From Eumeta japonica (taxonomy: Eukaryota; Arthropoda; Insecta; Lepidoptera; Psychidae), in the NCBI GenBank assembly GCA_005406025.1, contig BGZK01000216.1, positions 62,001 to 126,000 on the forward strand: a DNA stretch of 64,000 nt, in the 5' to 3' direction. Below the pieces are notes generated by a model. That model had not been told where the DNA came from and ran no database searches. It saw nothing but the letters and a program-made list of their open reading frames with translations. Position numbers and translations under genes: made by a program. Below, in pieces: positions 19,626 through 31,612 of the stretch. The number at the start of each line of letters is the position of its first letter. The stretch's first letter is position 1.

Positions 19626-22600
19626 TGACAATGTCAACGATAAATACAGAAAGACCAAGGAACACATTCTATAGATGTAAATGTAAACGCAGACAAATTT
19701 AAATCATATAACATGATATCTCTGATCTATTCCAAGACATCTTATGTAGTTGTACAACTCCTCGGTTGCAAACATATTTTGTTAGGTAATATTACACAGC
19801 TCTTCATTGTAGACATAAGAGCAAAGACTTGTGGATATTATTAGTGACTAATGAAACCATGCCAAAAATCTTTTTTTGCCAATTTTTCTATTCACATTGA
19901 TGCCACGTAAACTATTACACTTTCTGAACTTAGTGCTTTTACCGCTCTTGGACATAAATACTTATTTGTATTACATGTATGAATTATCTGGTACAATATT
20001 CAATGAAACAACAAAAAAAATGGATAATTTACATATATTTTATTAACAATATGATATAATCGACATGCCTCTTGTTCAATGTTAGAAAAAGAGTTCACTT
20101 TATACACATTGATAAGAATAAAATTAAACAATTTAATAACAGAATTATACATCAACACTGATCTTTCCTCTACATTTTACATATATATTTTTTTAATTAC
20201 ATGTACAGATAGCAAAAAGGCATGCAAACAATAATGAAATTGGAAACAATCAACATATTTTCCATATCAAGAAAATGTACATTTTGTAATGATCAACTGA
20301 GTACAATAATAATGGCAATCTAAAAAATATATATATATTTTTTAAACATGTTTGCACTTTATTTTTGCCATCTGCACCTTTACATAGCTAACTTTGAAAT
20401 CTAATCACGATCCATATGTAAATATTTCAATAAGACTAGCTAATATTATACAATATTTTAAATGCTCATAAATAATAAAAAATGATTTCACTTTTAAACA
20501 AGCAATTGATCATATTATACCTAAAAACATATTTTGGAAACTGTAATAATTACTAACATGGATACAATAAAACAATTTAGTTATTAGTTTTTACAAACAA
20601 TGATCTCTATCCTTTTTTTAATAAAAATATCAGATTTTACTGTACAGAGGGTAGTAACTGTATTGTTAGATTTAGGACCATACAAAAATATTAAGCTCTA
20701 CTATTTTACAGCCTCAAAATCAAAATGGAAACTTCGGAATTTCATATTGAATTGTATTCAACAGTACGAAATCTCAATACAATTTCATGAATATTTAGTA
20801 TGATTGCTAATTCTTATATTCAGTATACATTGATGTCACCTTTTGGAAAGTGACTTCAGCATAAAAGTGGACTCTTAATACTTAATACTAATATAATGAA
20901 GGACAATCCAATTTTTAGTAAATAGTGGTATAAAATAACAATAGAATATAACACAAATTGAAGATAACTTCATATTTGTATTTAGGACAGAAGTCGCATA
21001 GGGTATGATGAATTTTATTTTTTAAAGATAAAAGTGTTCAATTCACTTTGTTTCTATTCTTATGAAAAAAAAATACTTATTATATATTACCGATATAATT
21101 TTGTTTTAGAAACTGTTTGCCTTCAATTGCACAATGCTATCGGTTTGTTGTAGTTGTACTTGCATACTGACTTCAACATCTTTTTCTTTTTGAATGGACA
21201 GCAGTGACTAAAAACTATAGAACATATCTGACTTTGATCATTTGATTCAGTCATTTGTAGATGCATATAGCCCATTTCCTTTTTGAAAAACCATATGTGG
21301 GATGGTGACCGCTACTATTATATTTATCAAATATCGTTTAAACTTCTTAAAATTTTGAGATTGCCAAATAACAGCCAAAATTTGATTTAGAAATTAATTT
21401 AAAATCAATTTTGTCAAATATTTACACGACTATAAACACAAAATCGACACTGAAATGAAGTAGAGAAATCTGGAAGATATCTTTAAACAGAATGACCAAT
21501 CAATGAATTAAAATACATTGATTCTGTTTTTTGTCCATCTTTATATTTTTTTTCCTAAAAAATAAATTTGTATTACTTAAATTGCTTGAGCTATTTTTTA
21601 ACATAAGTTGTTGGTTGTTACAAGTATTTTATTAGGCCATATATGGTCTATATATTGGTATATTCATTTCAAATTCTGAAGAGTTGACAAAACATTTTAA
21701 TGGCCTCTCTTGAATTCTATCCTGTCACAAATCATGTATATCATTAACAAAAATTTATTAATCTCCAACTGTGAATCAGAAAGAATCACAATCTAATTTA
21801 TTTACACTTTCATTACCATAAAAAAAAAGAACCTAATGCATGCACATTTTTTAATTTAATTAACATGAAACAAAGACCTTGTTAAAGCTTTGTTTTGAAA
21901 CTATGTATCAAAAGATCATTTTTGTAGTGTTTTTGCTATGAGGTATAATAATAGAATGAAGATGAACTAAATTTCAATTTAAGGTAAAATATGAGTAAAT
22001 GAATTACACTGTACAATGTTAAAAATTTACCAAAATATGAAATCAGTTCATCTCAATGAACTGATTTTACTTCTAATCAAATATGACATCTTTTATATGA
22101 TCATTTTGAATGAAATATCTCCAAATTATTAACAATCAGAATTTTTTGGAAATCCTCAATATAATTACGTAATTAACCAATATTTGTATGTGCACATTTA
22201 GAAAACAATGCAACTTACACACAGTACAGAGAAACAATGTTTTGAGAAGTACCAAAAACCAGATTAGCGATTATTATAATTATTGAGAAACTTTAACAAG
22301 TATCACTACCGGGTAGTACAAACAGTTAATTTTATACAAAGTTTACATTACAACCCTACACTGGGCTTACATACCTTAATTTATCTATACATCCATCAGC
22401 CTTTTAACAATCATCCCATTAAAATAATAATATAAATAGAAGGGGTCACAAAGTTATTACATAATTCACTATTTTATAATAAACCATCCCTTGCGTTCTC
22501 AAAATTTATCCATAACCTTTCTAAACTACACATGAAATTTAGAAATTAGTTAGTTGTAGTGACATTCCCCAATATTCCAGGTGAAATCTTCAATATGTTA

Positions 22601-22861
22601 CTATAATACTAAAAACATTTGATAACTTGTACTAATTTACATCATTTCTTTTCATTAAAATACACTTTTGTTGTTTTTTGACTTCATCCATTAATTAATG
22701 AATATTTTATGATCCTTTTGTTAATTAATTCAAAAAATATCAATTTCACACTGACACCATGTAGACAGGTAATTTATGACTGAAACATTAAGGTGAATAT
22801 TTCATATTTGTCTTACAAAAACTTGTTGATAAAATGCCAATCATATTGTCATGATTAGACA

Positions 22862-22880
22862 ATTTTTTTTTTTTTTTTTT
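22862..22880. repeat. Poly(T) run
   Basis: About 19 consecutive T, the longest homopolymer in the region downstream of VPS26. It could be the reversed poly(A) tail of an insertion or simple slippage. Confidence 0.8.
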
Positions 22881-24046
22881 GATTGAACACAATTTTTTTT
22901 ACTAATTAAATATTGTAACATTCTAGTTAGGATGCTTTTTCTGTTCATCCATTTTGTCTCATTTTTTCTGACCTGGTCCAATAAATACAAATCAACAAAA
23001 AGGTCCATTTATTAATTATACTATCAAAAGTCATATACTTCATGCCACAATTCTGATTATTTTATCAGCATGAATTTATCAATGTCTGGACATTCCAATT
23101 AAAAAAAAAAAGTGTTCATTGCGTTATCACACAACGCTAACAACAAACATGCTCACCAAAGTTAACACAGCACAATATTTGTGAAAATTTAAAGCAAATA
23201 TTATCACCTTAAATACGATTTTGAAATAAAATTTATAAAATACAAACAAAATTGTGCCTCACATTATTATAAAACATGTTATAAAGTGATATATTTTTTA
23301 CACACTGTGAGACAAACATTTTAAGTTCGATTACACCAAAATGATTATGAACTTACACACACTACTGAACAGTTTAGATAATAAAATATTGCTTCAACGA
23401 AGAACGGTGAGCCATCCACAATATCACTAAGCACAAAGAACCTTATTCTTAGACTGAATATTGAATTATTAACAGCTTATACTGAATTACACTAGTATGG
23501 TATAGTTACACCTCGCATCAAAATGGTTTAACCTCATAGTTTAAATTTTCTACAGATAAATATATATACACACAAGAGTCTATACTAGATTATTATCCAG
23601 AAAATAATTTATGTCTAATATTGAGCACATATGCAACAATCAACATAACTGTTGATAATAAATTCATAAGTTAACAAGCAGGAATGTCAGACAGTGGCTT
23701 CATTATTTTTCTTTAGAACTGAACAACTAAAAAAAAAATAATTTAGATATCAAGTAAGTCTTGAATATGTCATCACACTTACCTCAATGTTCTTTTATTA
23801 ATGAAATATAAGAAGTTATATACTTTTATGATATTGAAAATCTGATTTATATCACACACTTTCATTAAAGCTAATAATTCAATTGTCAATTTAAAAATAT
23901 GGCTCCATGTTAGCTTACAGTAATGTATATTTATGTATATTCTATATACCATTTACTAATTTTCAACCCTAAACTATCGTTTTGAGATATGAAAACACAC
24001 AGTTCATGTCGTCAGCAATACTTGCATCGACTATGCACGCACATTG

Positions 24047-25315
24047 CTATTGGGTTGTCTCATCACCTTCAGGTCGGTTGAGAATGGGTTTCTCAGCAAT
24101 CGGCGGCTTTTCTACTATTATGGTGTTCTCGGCTACAAGAGGCTTATCATTGATTTGAACTTTGCTTACTTTTTCAGTTATATCCGATGCATTTTTTCCT
24201 TGTTCTTCTATGTCCTCTTCAATTGGTTTAGTAGTTGGACCATTACACTTATCTCCATCATTACCAGGTATGAATGGAGATACAGATCTCTGTGGACCAG
24301 AATCTTGATTTGGAGACATTGTTCGCACCGAATTTTCTTCACTTGAAATGCTTAGCTGCCTGGGCATAATTGTACTAGGTAAATGTTGCATGTTATGCGG
24401 ATTATGTAAAGGAAGTCTTGATTTGTCACTTTTCCTCCACAAAGTTACTTCTTGTTGTTTGAAGTAACGCCTATCTTCAGTATCCATGAGTACCAAGTTC
24501 AAGTAGTAGCGAACTGAAAATTTATTATTGATATCCCTCATCGTAGGTGTTAAATCATAACCAGCCAGAAAAACTCTTATGGGAATACTTTCTCCTCTCA
24601 CTGGAGCCCCATCCATTATTTCATATTTAGCAACAGTCTCATTTTCAGTAAAAGTATTTGGACCAGATCCAGTTGTTTCCCTTTTAATAATGGATATCTC
24701 CATGTGTTTAATTTTTATTCGTACAAGTAAGAAATAAATCTTACCCACAATGACATCCTTGAGATGATATTTTGATTTGTTGTACTCAAATTCTATATGT
24801 AGGCAGTCTTCTATACCAACTTCCATTTTGATGGAATTGAGGACTTCAGGATAGCTACATAATGTATGCACAGCTATATCCACTTCTTTGACTATATCTG
24901 AAAGCCTACGCACGATGGTAGCACGTAAGAAGTATCGTAATCTGACATTAGAACCCGTATACACCTCGTATGGCTTCTCGACATTAGCAAATTCGAACGG
25001 ATATGATGTGTGCTGCAAAAGATCACCCGGTCGAGCCAATTCTTTGACCAGTGAAATAAATTCATGATGATTACCTCTATCGTAGAATAACTCAATTTGA
25101 CCTATCAATTCGACCTTTATGCCTTGGTGTTCTAGTTTAGAGCCAGGTTTCCTCAAAGTTACATTTACACGCCCCGAGACAGTCTCTCCATCGTAATACA
25201 AGAGAAGTTTTTCTTTTTTCCCTTCGTCCGTTTTCACCTCCGCAACCTTCCGTTTGTCAGCATCGTCGAACACGATTTCGATGTCAGCGTTTTGTCCAAA
25301 TCCGAAAAAACTCAT
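24047..25315 (-). CDS. Vps26: VPS26, retromer subunit
   Basis: An intronless 422-aa ORF from ATG 25315. It begins MSFFGFGQNADIEIVFDDAD and contains the conserved arrestin-like body through VTLRKPGSKLEHQGIKVELI, HTSYPFEFANVEKPYEVYTG, LRYFLRATIVRR, MEVGIEDCLHIEFEYNKSKY, GESIPIRVFLAGYDLTPTM and FSVRYYLNLVLMDTEDRRYF, ending KQQEVTLWRKSD (about residue 305). VPS26 binds VPS35 on endosomes and helps sort cargo such as Wntless back to the Golgi. The body matches the usual 300-330 aa. The last ~115 residues are polar, Ser/Pro/Glu-rich and probably disordered, longer than in vertebrates. Absence of introns over 1.27 kb is notable, but there is no poly(A) tract or damage to suggest a retrocopy. Confidence 0.97.
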   Translation of the reverse strand: MSFFGFGQNADIEIVFDDADKRKVAEVKTDEGKKEKLLLYYDGETVSGRVNVTLRKPGSKLEHQGIKVELIGQIELFYDRGNHHEFISLVKELARPGDLLQHTSYPFEFANVEKPYEVYTGSNVRLRYFLRATIVRRLSDIVKEVDIAVHTLCSYPEVLNSIKMEVGIEDCLHIEFEYNKSKYHLKDVIVGKIYFLLVRIKIKHMEISIIKRETTGSGPNTFTENETVAKYEIMDGAPVRGESIPIRVFLAGYDLTPTMRDINNKFSVRYYLNLVLMDTEDRRYFKQQEVTLWRKSDKSRLPLHNPHNMQHLPSTIMPRQLSISSEENSVRTMSPNQDSGPQRSVSPFIPGNDGDKCNGPTTKPIEEDIEEQGKNASDITEKVSKVQINDKPLVAENTIIVEKPPIAEKPILNRPEGDETTQ

Positions 25316-25950
25316 TTTTACATTTATTTGTTAAGTGAATCTCACAATATTCCACTGTAACTTCGGTGATCGAAATTACGTTTTACTTACGTTAAACATG
25401 GAAAAATGGCGATGAAACGCCCGCGAATTATACACCGTACAAGAACAGAAGCAAAGATGGCGACTGATTTTGTCGGCTGACGGCTAGGTTAAATTAATGA
25501 ATTAACTAACTTGAAAAAAACTTACCACAAAGACATTTTTTAACAGCACGTTTGTATCCCTCACAAAAATTGATTGAATTAATGATATGAAATCGAGTAA
25601 ACTTCGCAAAGAAAAGTAATACGAATCTGAAGTTATTGTTGCGGGTTATAATTTTTTTTATGGCAATAAAGTTGGGGAAGAAATATTATATAATTTTGCA
25701 AAAATAGTCAAGTAAATGTAACCTTCTATTCATTAAAAAATATTTAAAAAAACAATTACACCTTTCTACCATATGCTATAATGAGAAAAACGTATTTCAC
25801 AAATTTTGATTAATTTCATTTAATAATAATCAAATTATTTGTATTATGACAATAGTGACGGTAAATAAACTCTCTGTGAAATACTTATATAAAAGTAATA
25901 TTAAAATTTAGCAAATAAAAAAGGCAGTAGGTGGTATTAAATTGCTATTG
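25316..25950. promoter_or_regulatory. VPS26 upstream region
   Basis: Holds the VPS26 5' UTR and promoter. A YY1-like AAGATGGCGAC (25455-25465, plus strand) lies about 140 bp upstream of the ATG, in a CpG-containing patch (25380-25500) amid AT-rich DNA. A GTAAGT-type donor also occurs on the minus strand (25382-25391) but no matching acceptor precedes the ATG. Confidence 0.4.
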
Positions 25951-26130
25951 TCAGCTTTCATTAATATATAAAACTTTAGATTGATATTGAGAATAGGTGA
26001 AAGGTAACGGTTTGCCCTCGATTAAATTTTCACTCGCTTCGCCCGACTCTTGCTCAATTATATATTGTTCAATGATATGTTTCTTTAAAGTTTTCTCCAG
26101 GTAAAGCTTGGATACACGCCGTTTTTTCAT
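25951..26130 (-). CDS. Doubtful 59-aa basic ORF
   Basis: Starts at ATG 26130 with MKKRRVSKLYLEKTLKKHII and ends SKVLYINES. The frame stays open upstream to 26181 without another ATG, where a TTTTATTG..ACACGTAG sequence could be a splice acceptor, so this could be a terminal exon. The lysine/glutamate-rich content suggests a coiled coil or nuclear peptide. No family recognised. It may equally be a chance frame. Confidence 0.3.
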   Translation of the reverse strand: MKKRRVSKLYLEKTLKKHIIEQYIIEQESGEASENLIEGKPLPFTYSQYQSKVLYINES

Positions 26131-26370
26131 TTTCTGACATGCTGTTTTGTTCAATACCTTTTTTAAATGTAAATTTAGCAAACTACGTGTTTTTATTGTT
26201 AAATGTTAAAGCGATTTAATAGCTACCGAAAGACAACCAAACCGCTTCTATATGTTCGTCCGTTCCGAAGCTATAATATATTTGCCAACCTTAGCCTTTT
26301 AGGATTTTTAGTTATTCTTTGTTTACTTGTTTACGTCATCATTGTAAAGCCACTGATGCATGACCCTTAA

Positions 26371-26689
26371 GGGAACATACCCATATTACGTGACCCATAT
26401 TTTTAAATTTTTTAACCCCCTCCTCCCTTCCGTGATCAACCATAGTATATGCTAAGACCCCCACTTCCCTTAGTTTTCATGTAGTAATCTATAATTATGA
26501 TTTTAAATCATGTTTTTTTGCTAACAGAAAATTAATATAATCAAGGAAAAAACTCTTATGTATCTCCGTAAAAACGTGAGAACTCTCCGACTTCGTGATA
26601 AAGCCTTAAGTCCTCCTCCCCAACCCGTCTTGTGACCAAGCACGGTAAATTGACCCCTGAAACAGGTCACGTACTTTGGGTATGTTCCC
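26371..26689. mobile_element. 319-bp MITE with 28-bp TIR-containing ends and TAA target duplication
   Basis: The left end GGGAACATACCCATATTACG is repeated in reverse complement at the right end (...ACTTTGGGTATGTTCCC). About 25 of 28 positions match when the flanking bases are included. TAA flanks both sides (26368-26370 and 26690-26692), the 3-bp T-W-A duplication of PIF/Harbinger elements. The interior has no ORF, so it is a non-autonomous element. Confidence 0.8.
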
Positions 26690-27158
26690 TAACATTTCGA
26701 GAGTACGTGACACAAACTTATTTATCAATTACAGTTTGTGATAAATTGCCGTATTATTGTACATAATTATTATGTCGCTCAAATTTCTAACCTGTATCTT
26801 CTTTCTGAAAAGATGTTCAAGTATTTATATCAAACTGTTTTAACCTCTAAATGTAATAAAGATAATATATTCACAGAAAACGCTATTCGTCCAAAACAAA
26901 AAATATATATTAATTTGCTACTAAAATGACTAAAAGAATGATTAAGAATTAACAAACATAAAAAAATGGTTTCATCTACCAGTAAAAAGATCATTGTTTT
27001 TCAAAATTTAAAGTGTTTTTTTTAAGACTGTATATGAAATTTATGAGCCCTATGAATTACAACATTGTGTTTGATAATATCATATTAATCTCTATATTTA
27101 TTATGTAGTAACATTGGTAAGTGTTACCATTCGTTGAATCATTTTATTTTATTGTAAT

Positions 27159-27175
27159 AAATGGCGGACGAATAA
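27159..27175 (+). promoter_or_regulatory. YY1-like site and 4-codon upstream ORF before TOMM20
   Basis: AAATGGCGGACG matches the YY1-type promoter consensus. Its ATG opens a tiny frame, ATG GCG GAC GAA TAA (27161-27175), ending 60 bp before the TOMM20 ATG. Whether it is transcribed depends on the true start site. Confidence 0.4.
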
Positions 27176-27235
27176 AATTAACTATAGTTAGACTTATTGT
27201 TTAATGAAAAACATATTGTGTTATAGCTATTCATT

Positions 27236-28738
27236 ATGGAGATCACCAGAACCACACTAGGAATTGCAGTAGGGATAGCTGGGACCTTATTCCTTGGCTA
27301 TTGCGTCTACTTCGATCAAAAACGGCGCAAGGACCCTTATTTCAAAAAGAAATTGAGAGAACGTGAGGCTTCTTTAATTACTATTAGAGAACATTTGAAA
27401 ATGTTTAGCTCTTAATAAAATTCTTTACTACAATATAGCACAGTTTTGTCACCATTTAGAATCACATTTGAACTAACCTTAAAATGTTTAAGTTCTGTTA
27501 CATTTTAATGTCAATCGATTCGATTCAAGAGTTTATTTCAAAATAAAAAAATATGCTACAGAATTAACGATATGCAATTTTTTTTTAATCCAATGATTTG
27601 TTGTGCCAATTTTTGAACATTGCTGTTTACATAATAAGTAATGTAATTTTGGTCAAGTGTACCAATTTATATATGTTGTTATAAGGATTTTCAGTTTCTT
27701 TATTTTTTGTTAAAAAGGGAGATTAGCTGCACAACAGAGTGGAGCAAAATGTCGGTCGTTGGGTCCCCTACCTGACATGAGTGACCATGAAGCAATGCAA
27801 AGATTCTTTTTGCAACAGGTTATATTAAATACGAAACTTACTTATTTTTAAAGTAATAAATTAAGTTATAATGAAATGTCATATTATATATGTTAGAAAA
27901 CTAATTTGACATCTCCAACTTATTTTCTTTTTTTAATGAAAGTGTGAAGTTTCAAATTACATTCTATTGAAAAAGTTAAATGCATTAAGTAATTTTATAA
28001 TCTCACACTCATTACAGTTTTTACATTGTGTGTATTATTAATACTTTATACATCAATTAAAATAACTAAGAAATATCTTTACTAAATGTCTTTATAGAAA
28101 TAGGTAAAACACTAATGAACTTACTGTATTAACGGCTCACTATGTTAAATTGAATTATGATGTAAATTTAAATTAATTATAATAGATACAATTGGGTGAA
28201 GAATTACTGGCAGCAGGCGACTTTGAAGCAGGTGTGGAACATCTTGGTCAGGCTGTTGCAGTTTGTGGACAGACACAGCAGTTGTTGAGTGTATGTAATT
28301 TAGTTACTAATTTATTAAAAATATGGTTGTAAACAAGTACAAAAATATACTTATAAATGATTTGCTGATTCATACATCAGATGATGAATTTGACTTAAAA
28401 TTAAAATACACAAAATTACCCTGGCCATTTTTTTATGATAATCATATTTATTCAGAAATTAGCATCACAATAAGGTATAATTACTATGCTGGGGCTTTCT
28501 ATTAGATATAAAAATATTTCTACCAGAAGGCATTTTATACATTTATTACAAATTTAATTAATTGGTCATATAAGATTCTGTGTTACAATAATACTTTTTT
28601 CTTTACAAGGTATTGCAACAAACAATGCCAGCTCCTATCTTTCATCTCTTACTCAAAAAGTTGCCAGAAGTTTCAGAGCGTCTGCGGGCTTCTATGCGTG
28701 CAAGCGGCAACGAAATGCAAGAAGAGGATGTTGAATGA
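27236..28738 (+). CDS. Tom20: TOMM20, mitochondrial outer-membrane import receptor
   Basis: Four exons: 27236-27362, 27718-27818, 28186-28290 and 28610-28738. All have GT-AG borders and compatible phases (1, 0, 0), giving 153 aa. The N-terminus MEITRTTLGIAVGIAGTLFL is the membrane anchor (about residues 6-25), then YFDQKRRKDPYFKKKLRERR. The cytosolic TPR-like domain includes LPDMSDHEAMQRFFLQQIQL, GEELLAAGDFEAGVEHLGQA and VCGQTQQLLSVLQQTMPAPI, which are diagnostic. TOM20 recognises amphipathic presequences and passes them to TOM22/TOM40. The C-terminus ends in acidic residues (EMQEEDVE). If exon 1 were not spliced, the frame would run on only to 27415. Confidence 0.95.
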
Positions 28739-30259
28739 ACAACCAAATATAAATACAAGGACAATGTTGGAACTAATTTTGTCTGTTATGTATAACACTA
28801 GTGGAAAAAAAATATTTTTTTTTTTTTCATGAATGATTCCTTTTAGTTCTGAGTAAGAAAATATTTCAATTGGCTTACTTTTAATAATTGACTGATATTT
28901 GCTGTAGGTGATAGTAATAAGTAACATAAATACTTATTTTAGTTTAGAAAATTTGAGTATTCATATTTTTGTATTAAATTATGGCTCCACTGAATTGCTG
29001 CAGTCGATTTTGTTTGAGAATATTAATGAAAATTTTAAATCATATGAATATAAAAAAAACTCTTGTATTAATATTACATTAATTCAATTTCTAGTTCTAG
29101 TTCCATCGCTGTCCTTGTGTCAATTTTTTTTTTTTTGTCTGAATCAGACAGTAGAAATGAACAATGTAATATAGTATGTTGAACCATTGAATTTAATTAA
29201 TGCTATGTTAATATAGAATGGTCATAATTCCTTTTGTTAATGGTTGATTTGATGTACACATAATAAAGCACCTGAAATTCGCGCTGACTTCATGAATGAC
29301 TTTTCTATTATCTAACTTTCCTCATTATTATGGCAACTGTGATAATCACAATAACAAAAAAAAGTATGTTCAAACATTACACTAATTTTTAAAGTCACTA
29401 AAATATTTGTAGTAATGACTATGTTTGTAATGTTGTTAGTTTTAGTTAATGATATATTTTTGTTTTCAAAATAGAGGAGCTGGAGAGTTTTGATTGTAAT
29501 TTTACTGTGAAATAAAGCTACTACATATACAAAACTCATTTGTTTTAACACAGGAATAGAATCCAGGTCTGTAAAAAAAAAATTCAAATCCAAACTTCAC
29601 GTCTTATTTGCATACGCTGTAGATGATGTGATCCAAACCTAGCACCAATTTTCGTCATTCCTTATCTAAATTGAAAAATTTTCTTGAAATTAGATTATTG
29701 TTTTTAGTCCAATTTTCGGAACTCGAGTTTTCATAAGGTCTTGACGTTTTAAAATCTATTTCAACCATTTTGTGAGTGCGGGCTGTATGTCTGTGTATGT
29801 ATGTATATATAAACCTCTCTTAACTTTTGAATGAATTAAACGGTCGAAACAGTTTGTGACATTCAAAAGTGAACTTAGCCTTAGATATCCTGAAACGTTT
29901 AACCGATACCGCCCGGTAGGTTTAGAGGATGATCAAAAAAAATTTTTCGGAAAATGTTTTTTTTTAAAATAATTACTCCACCGATCGATACCAAAATCTA
30001 TTTCCCAAGCAGCTGCACTAACTGCTACAAACTGCATAAAAATTGGTTAATTTGTTCAAGAATTACAGTTTTACAATATTTTGCAAACTGCTCTATCCAT
30101 AAAATCGAGATCGTTGTTAATGCATCAAAATCGATTCCTTTAAAAACTTTTGTCAAAAAGTGGTTTTTTAGAATATTTTTTAAATTATTTTTCTTGATAG
30201 ATTGCAAAATATAACCAGTTCTTGCCCTTAAAAAACAACGTCTATCGTCGCAGATTGCT
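28739..30259. other. TOMM20 3' UTR and AT-rich intergenic sequence
   Basis: An AATAAA at 29262-29267 is the likely TOMM20 poly(A) signal, about 520 bp past the stop. From about 29760 to 30240 sequence of the type 'tatgtctgtgtatgtatgtatatata' followed by 'ttgaatgaattaaacggtcg' resembles a lepidopteran interspersed repeat end. No gene seen. Confidence 0.4.
29262..29267 (+). terminator. TOMM20 poly(A) signal
   Basis: AATAAA in 'cacataataaagcacctg', the best-placed hexamer after the TOMM20 stop. Confidence 0.5.
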
Positions 30260-30930
30260 TTACAAGTAGTTTTGACAGTCCTCTTGTGATGTTAACCTAA
30301 CACTACCAAGAGAATTCTGAAGAGATTTGAAATAAGTAAAAATCTGAGAGTGGAAGGTCCGGGTTATATGGTAATGCATTAACACCTCCCGAGTCCCGAC
30401 TAAACTCTCAATATTTGCCGAGTGGATAAATATGTGTGTCTGGGCGTTATGATGGTAAAAAACCACACCCTTTCTGTTGATCAATTCAAGTCGTTTTTCT
30501 TTCTTATTCAAGTATCATCAGCTATAGGCAGTAGAAATAGGAATTGTTGATTTTCCTAGGCTGCAAAAACTCAAAATTCTTTTTCGTAAGTTTTTGTCGC
30601 AGGTAGTTTATTGTTCATCACCAGTGATCAATCTTTCCAAAAATGGTTCGATTTTATTACGTTTCAATCGCAAATGAATACACAATACATTAGATTTCTT
30701 TTCGTGAGGTCGTGTGGGACCCAAGTATCAAGCTTTTTTGTATATCCGGCTTTTTTTAAATGAAACAAAACTGTTTTGTGATCAATCCCTAGCTCTTCAG
30801 CTATGTCATAAGACCTAATCTGCCGTCCTCGTTCTACTTTTACCAAAATGCCATCGACTTTATCCGTAACAGGTCAACTAGAGCAAAATTCATCTTTGAT
30901 ATCAAAATTACAGAACTAAAAATGCTTGAA
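30260..30930 (-). mobile_element. Dead mariner transposase, copy 1
   Basis: Minus-strand pieces match mariner transposases. The helix-turn-helix region reads GRQIRSYDIAEELGIDHKTV then KKAGYTKKLDTWVPHDLTKR (30664-30846). The catalytic-core pieces LITGDE, LINRKGVVF and LQNSLGSVRLTSQEDCQNYL (30260-30511) follow. The NPDLPLSD motif, holding the last catalytic aspartate, is present only in a shifted frame, and a stop follows GDEQ. Several frameshifts make it inactive. Terminal repeats were not located. Confidence 0.85.
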
Positions 30931-31016
30931 ACAGTTTCATGCTACTCTTACCGACACTATTAGGTCCATAAACATCACAAATTTGTTTTGCGGCTTGTGT
31001 CGCATTTTTCCCTATT

Positions 31017-31300
31017 TTAGGGTTCCGTACCTCAAAAGAAAAAACGAAACCCTTATAGCATCACTTTGTTGCCCGTCCGTCTGTCTGTCAAGACCCTTTT
31101 TCTCGGGAACGCGTAGAGGTATCAAGCTGAAATTTATATAAAATACTCAAGTCTACTGTCTCTTAGAGCTGTGAAAAAATAAAACTTCTGAGCCAACGCA
31201 ATCAAAAGATACAGCCGTTTATGCCTCAAATTTTCGACACGCGCAAGGGAATCAAAACCTACAGGGTACTTCCTGTACTTAAAATGAATACATTGTGTGC
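31017..31300. mobile_element. AGGGTTCCG-type lepidopteran interspersed repeat
   Basis: Starts 'tagggttccgtacctcaaaag' and contains 'cgtccgtctgtctgtcaagacc', 'tctcgggaacgcgtagaggtatcaag' and 'gtacttcctgtactt'. A related copy in the other orientation is at about 49905-50030. The start can fold back on itself (AGGGTTCCG..CGAAACCCT). Confidence 0.7.
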
Positions 31301-31316
31301 TATTACAGAACTCTTA

Positions 31317-31612
31317 TGCTCGTATTAATAAATCGCTCTTATCTCTAAGAGCTGTATTCAGTACAGTTTTAAGATCTGTTGCTCATTAATAAACGTTACG
31401 TTCGGTTTGTGGTAACACATATCAGCGGAGTGCTGTCAAATGACATCTGTGTATTGACGTATTATTAAACGTAACTTGCGTTCATAAATGAGTATGACTT
31501 AGGATTGGTTTATTAATTCGTCCATGATTTAAAACTAATATTGACAGCTGAGATGTTATCGTTTGATATAAGTCTTAAGATCTAATGTGAGAGCGATTTA
31601 TTAATATGAGCC
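31317..31612. mobile_element. 296-bp Harbinger-type MITE with TTA target duplication
   Basis: The terminal 22 bp (from TGCTCGTATTAATAAATCGC) recur in reverse complement at the right end (GCGATTTATTAATATGAGC) with about 20 of 22 matching. TTA flanks both ends (31314-31316, 31613-31615). No ORF inside. Immediately follows the AGGGTTCCG repeat. Confidence 0.8.

Larger units (their letters stand above)
18777..24046. other. 5.3-kb gene-free AT-rich region, possibly VPS26 3' UTR
   Basis: No coding sequence found on either strand. The part next to 18777 must hold the promoter of the three-ORF transcript. The remainder, up to the VPS26 stop at 24047, is unusually free of recognisable transposons apart from a degenerate GA-rich repeat at 19490-19625 and homopolymers. 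A long VPS26 3' UTR is one explanation. Several TTTATT (minus AATAAA) sites exist, so the end cannot be fixed. Confidence 0.35.

Noticed and set aside
24044..24346. 100-codon plus frame
   Set aside because: Antisense shadow of the VPS26 C-terminal coding region.
29312..29593. 93-codon minus frame
   Set aside because: AT-driven open frame in the TOMM20 downstream region with no motif.
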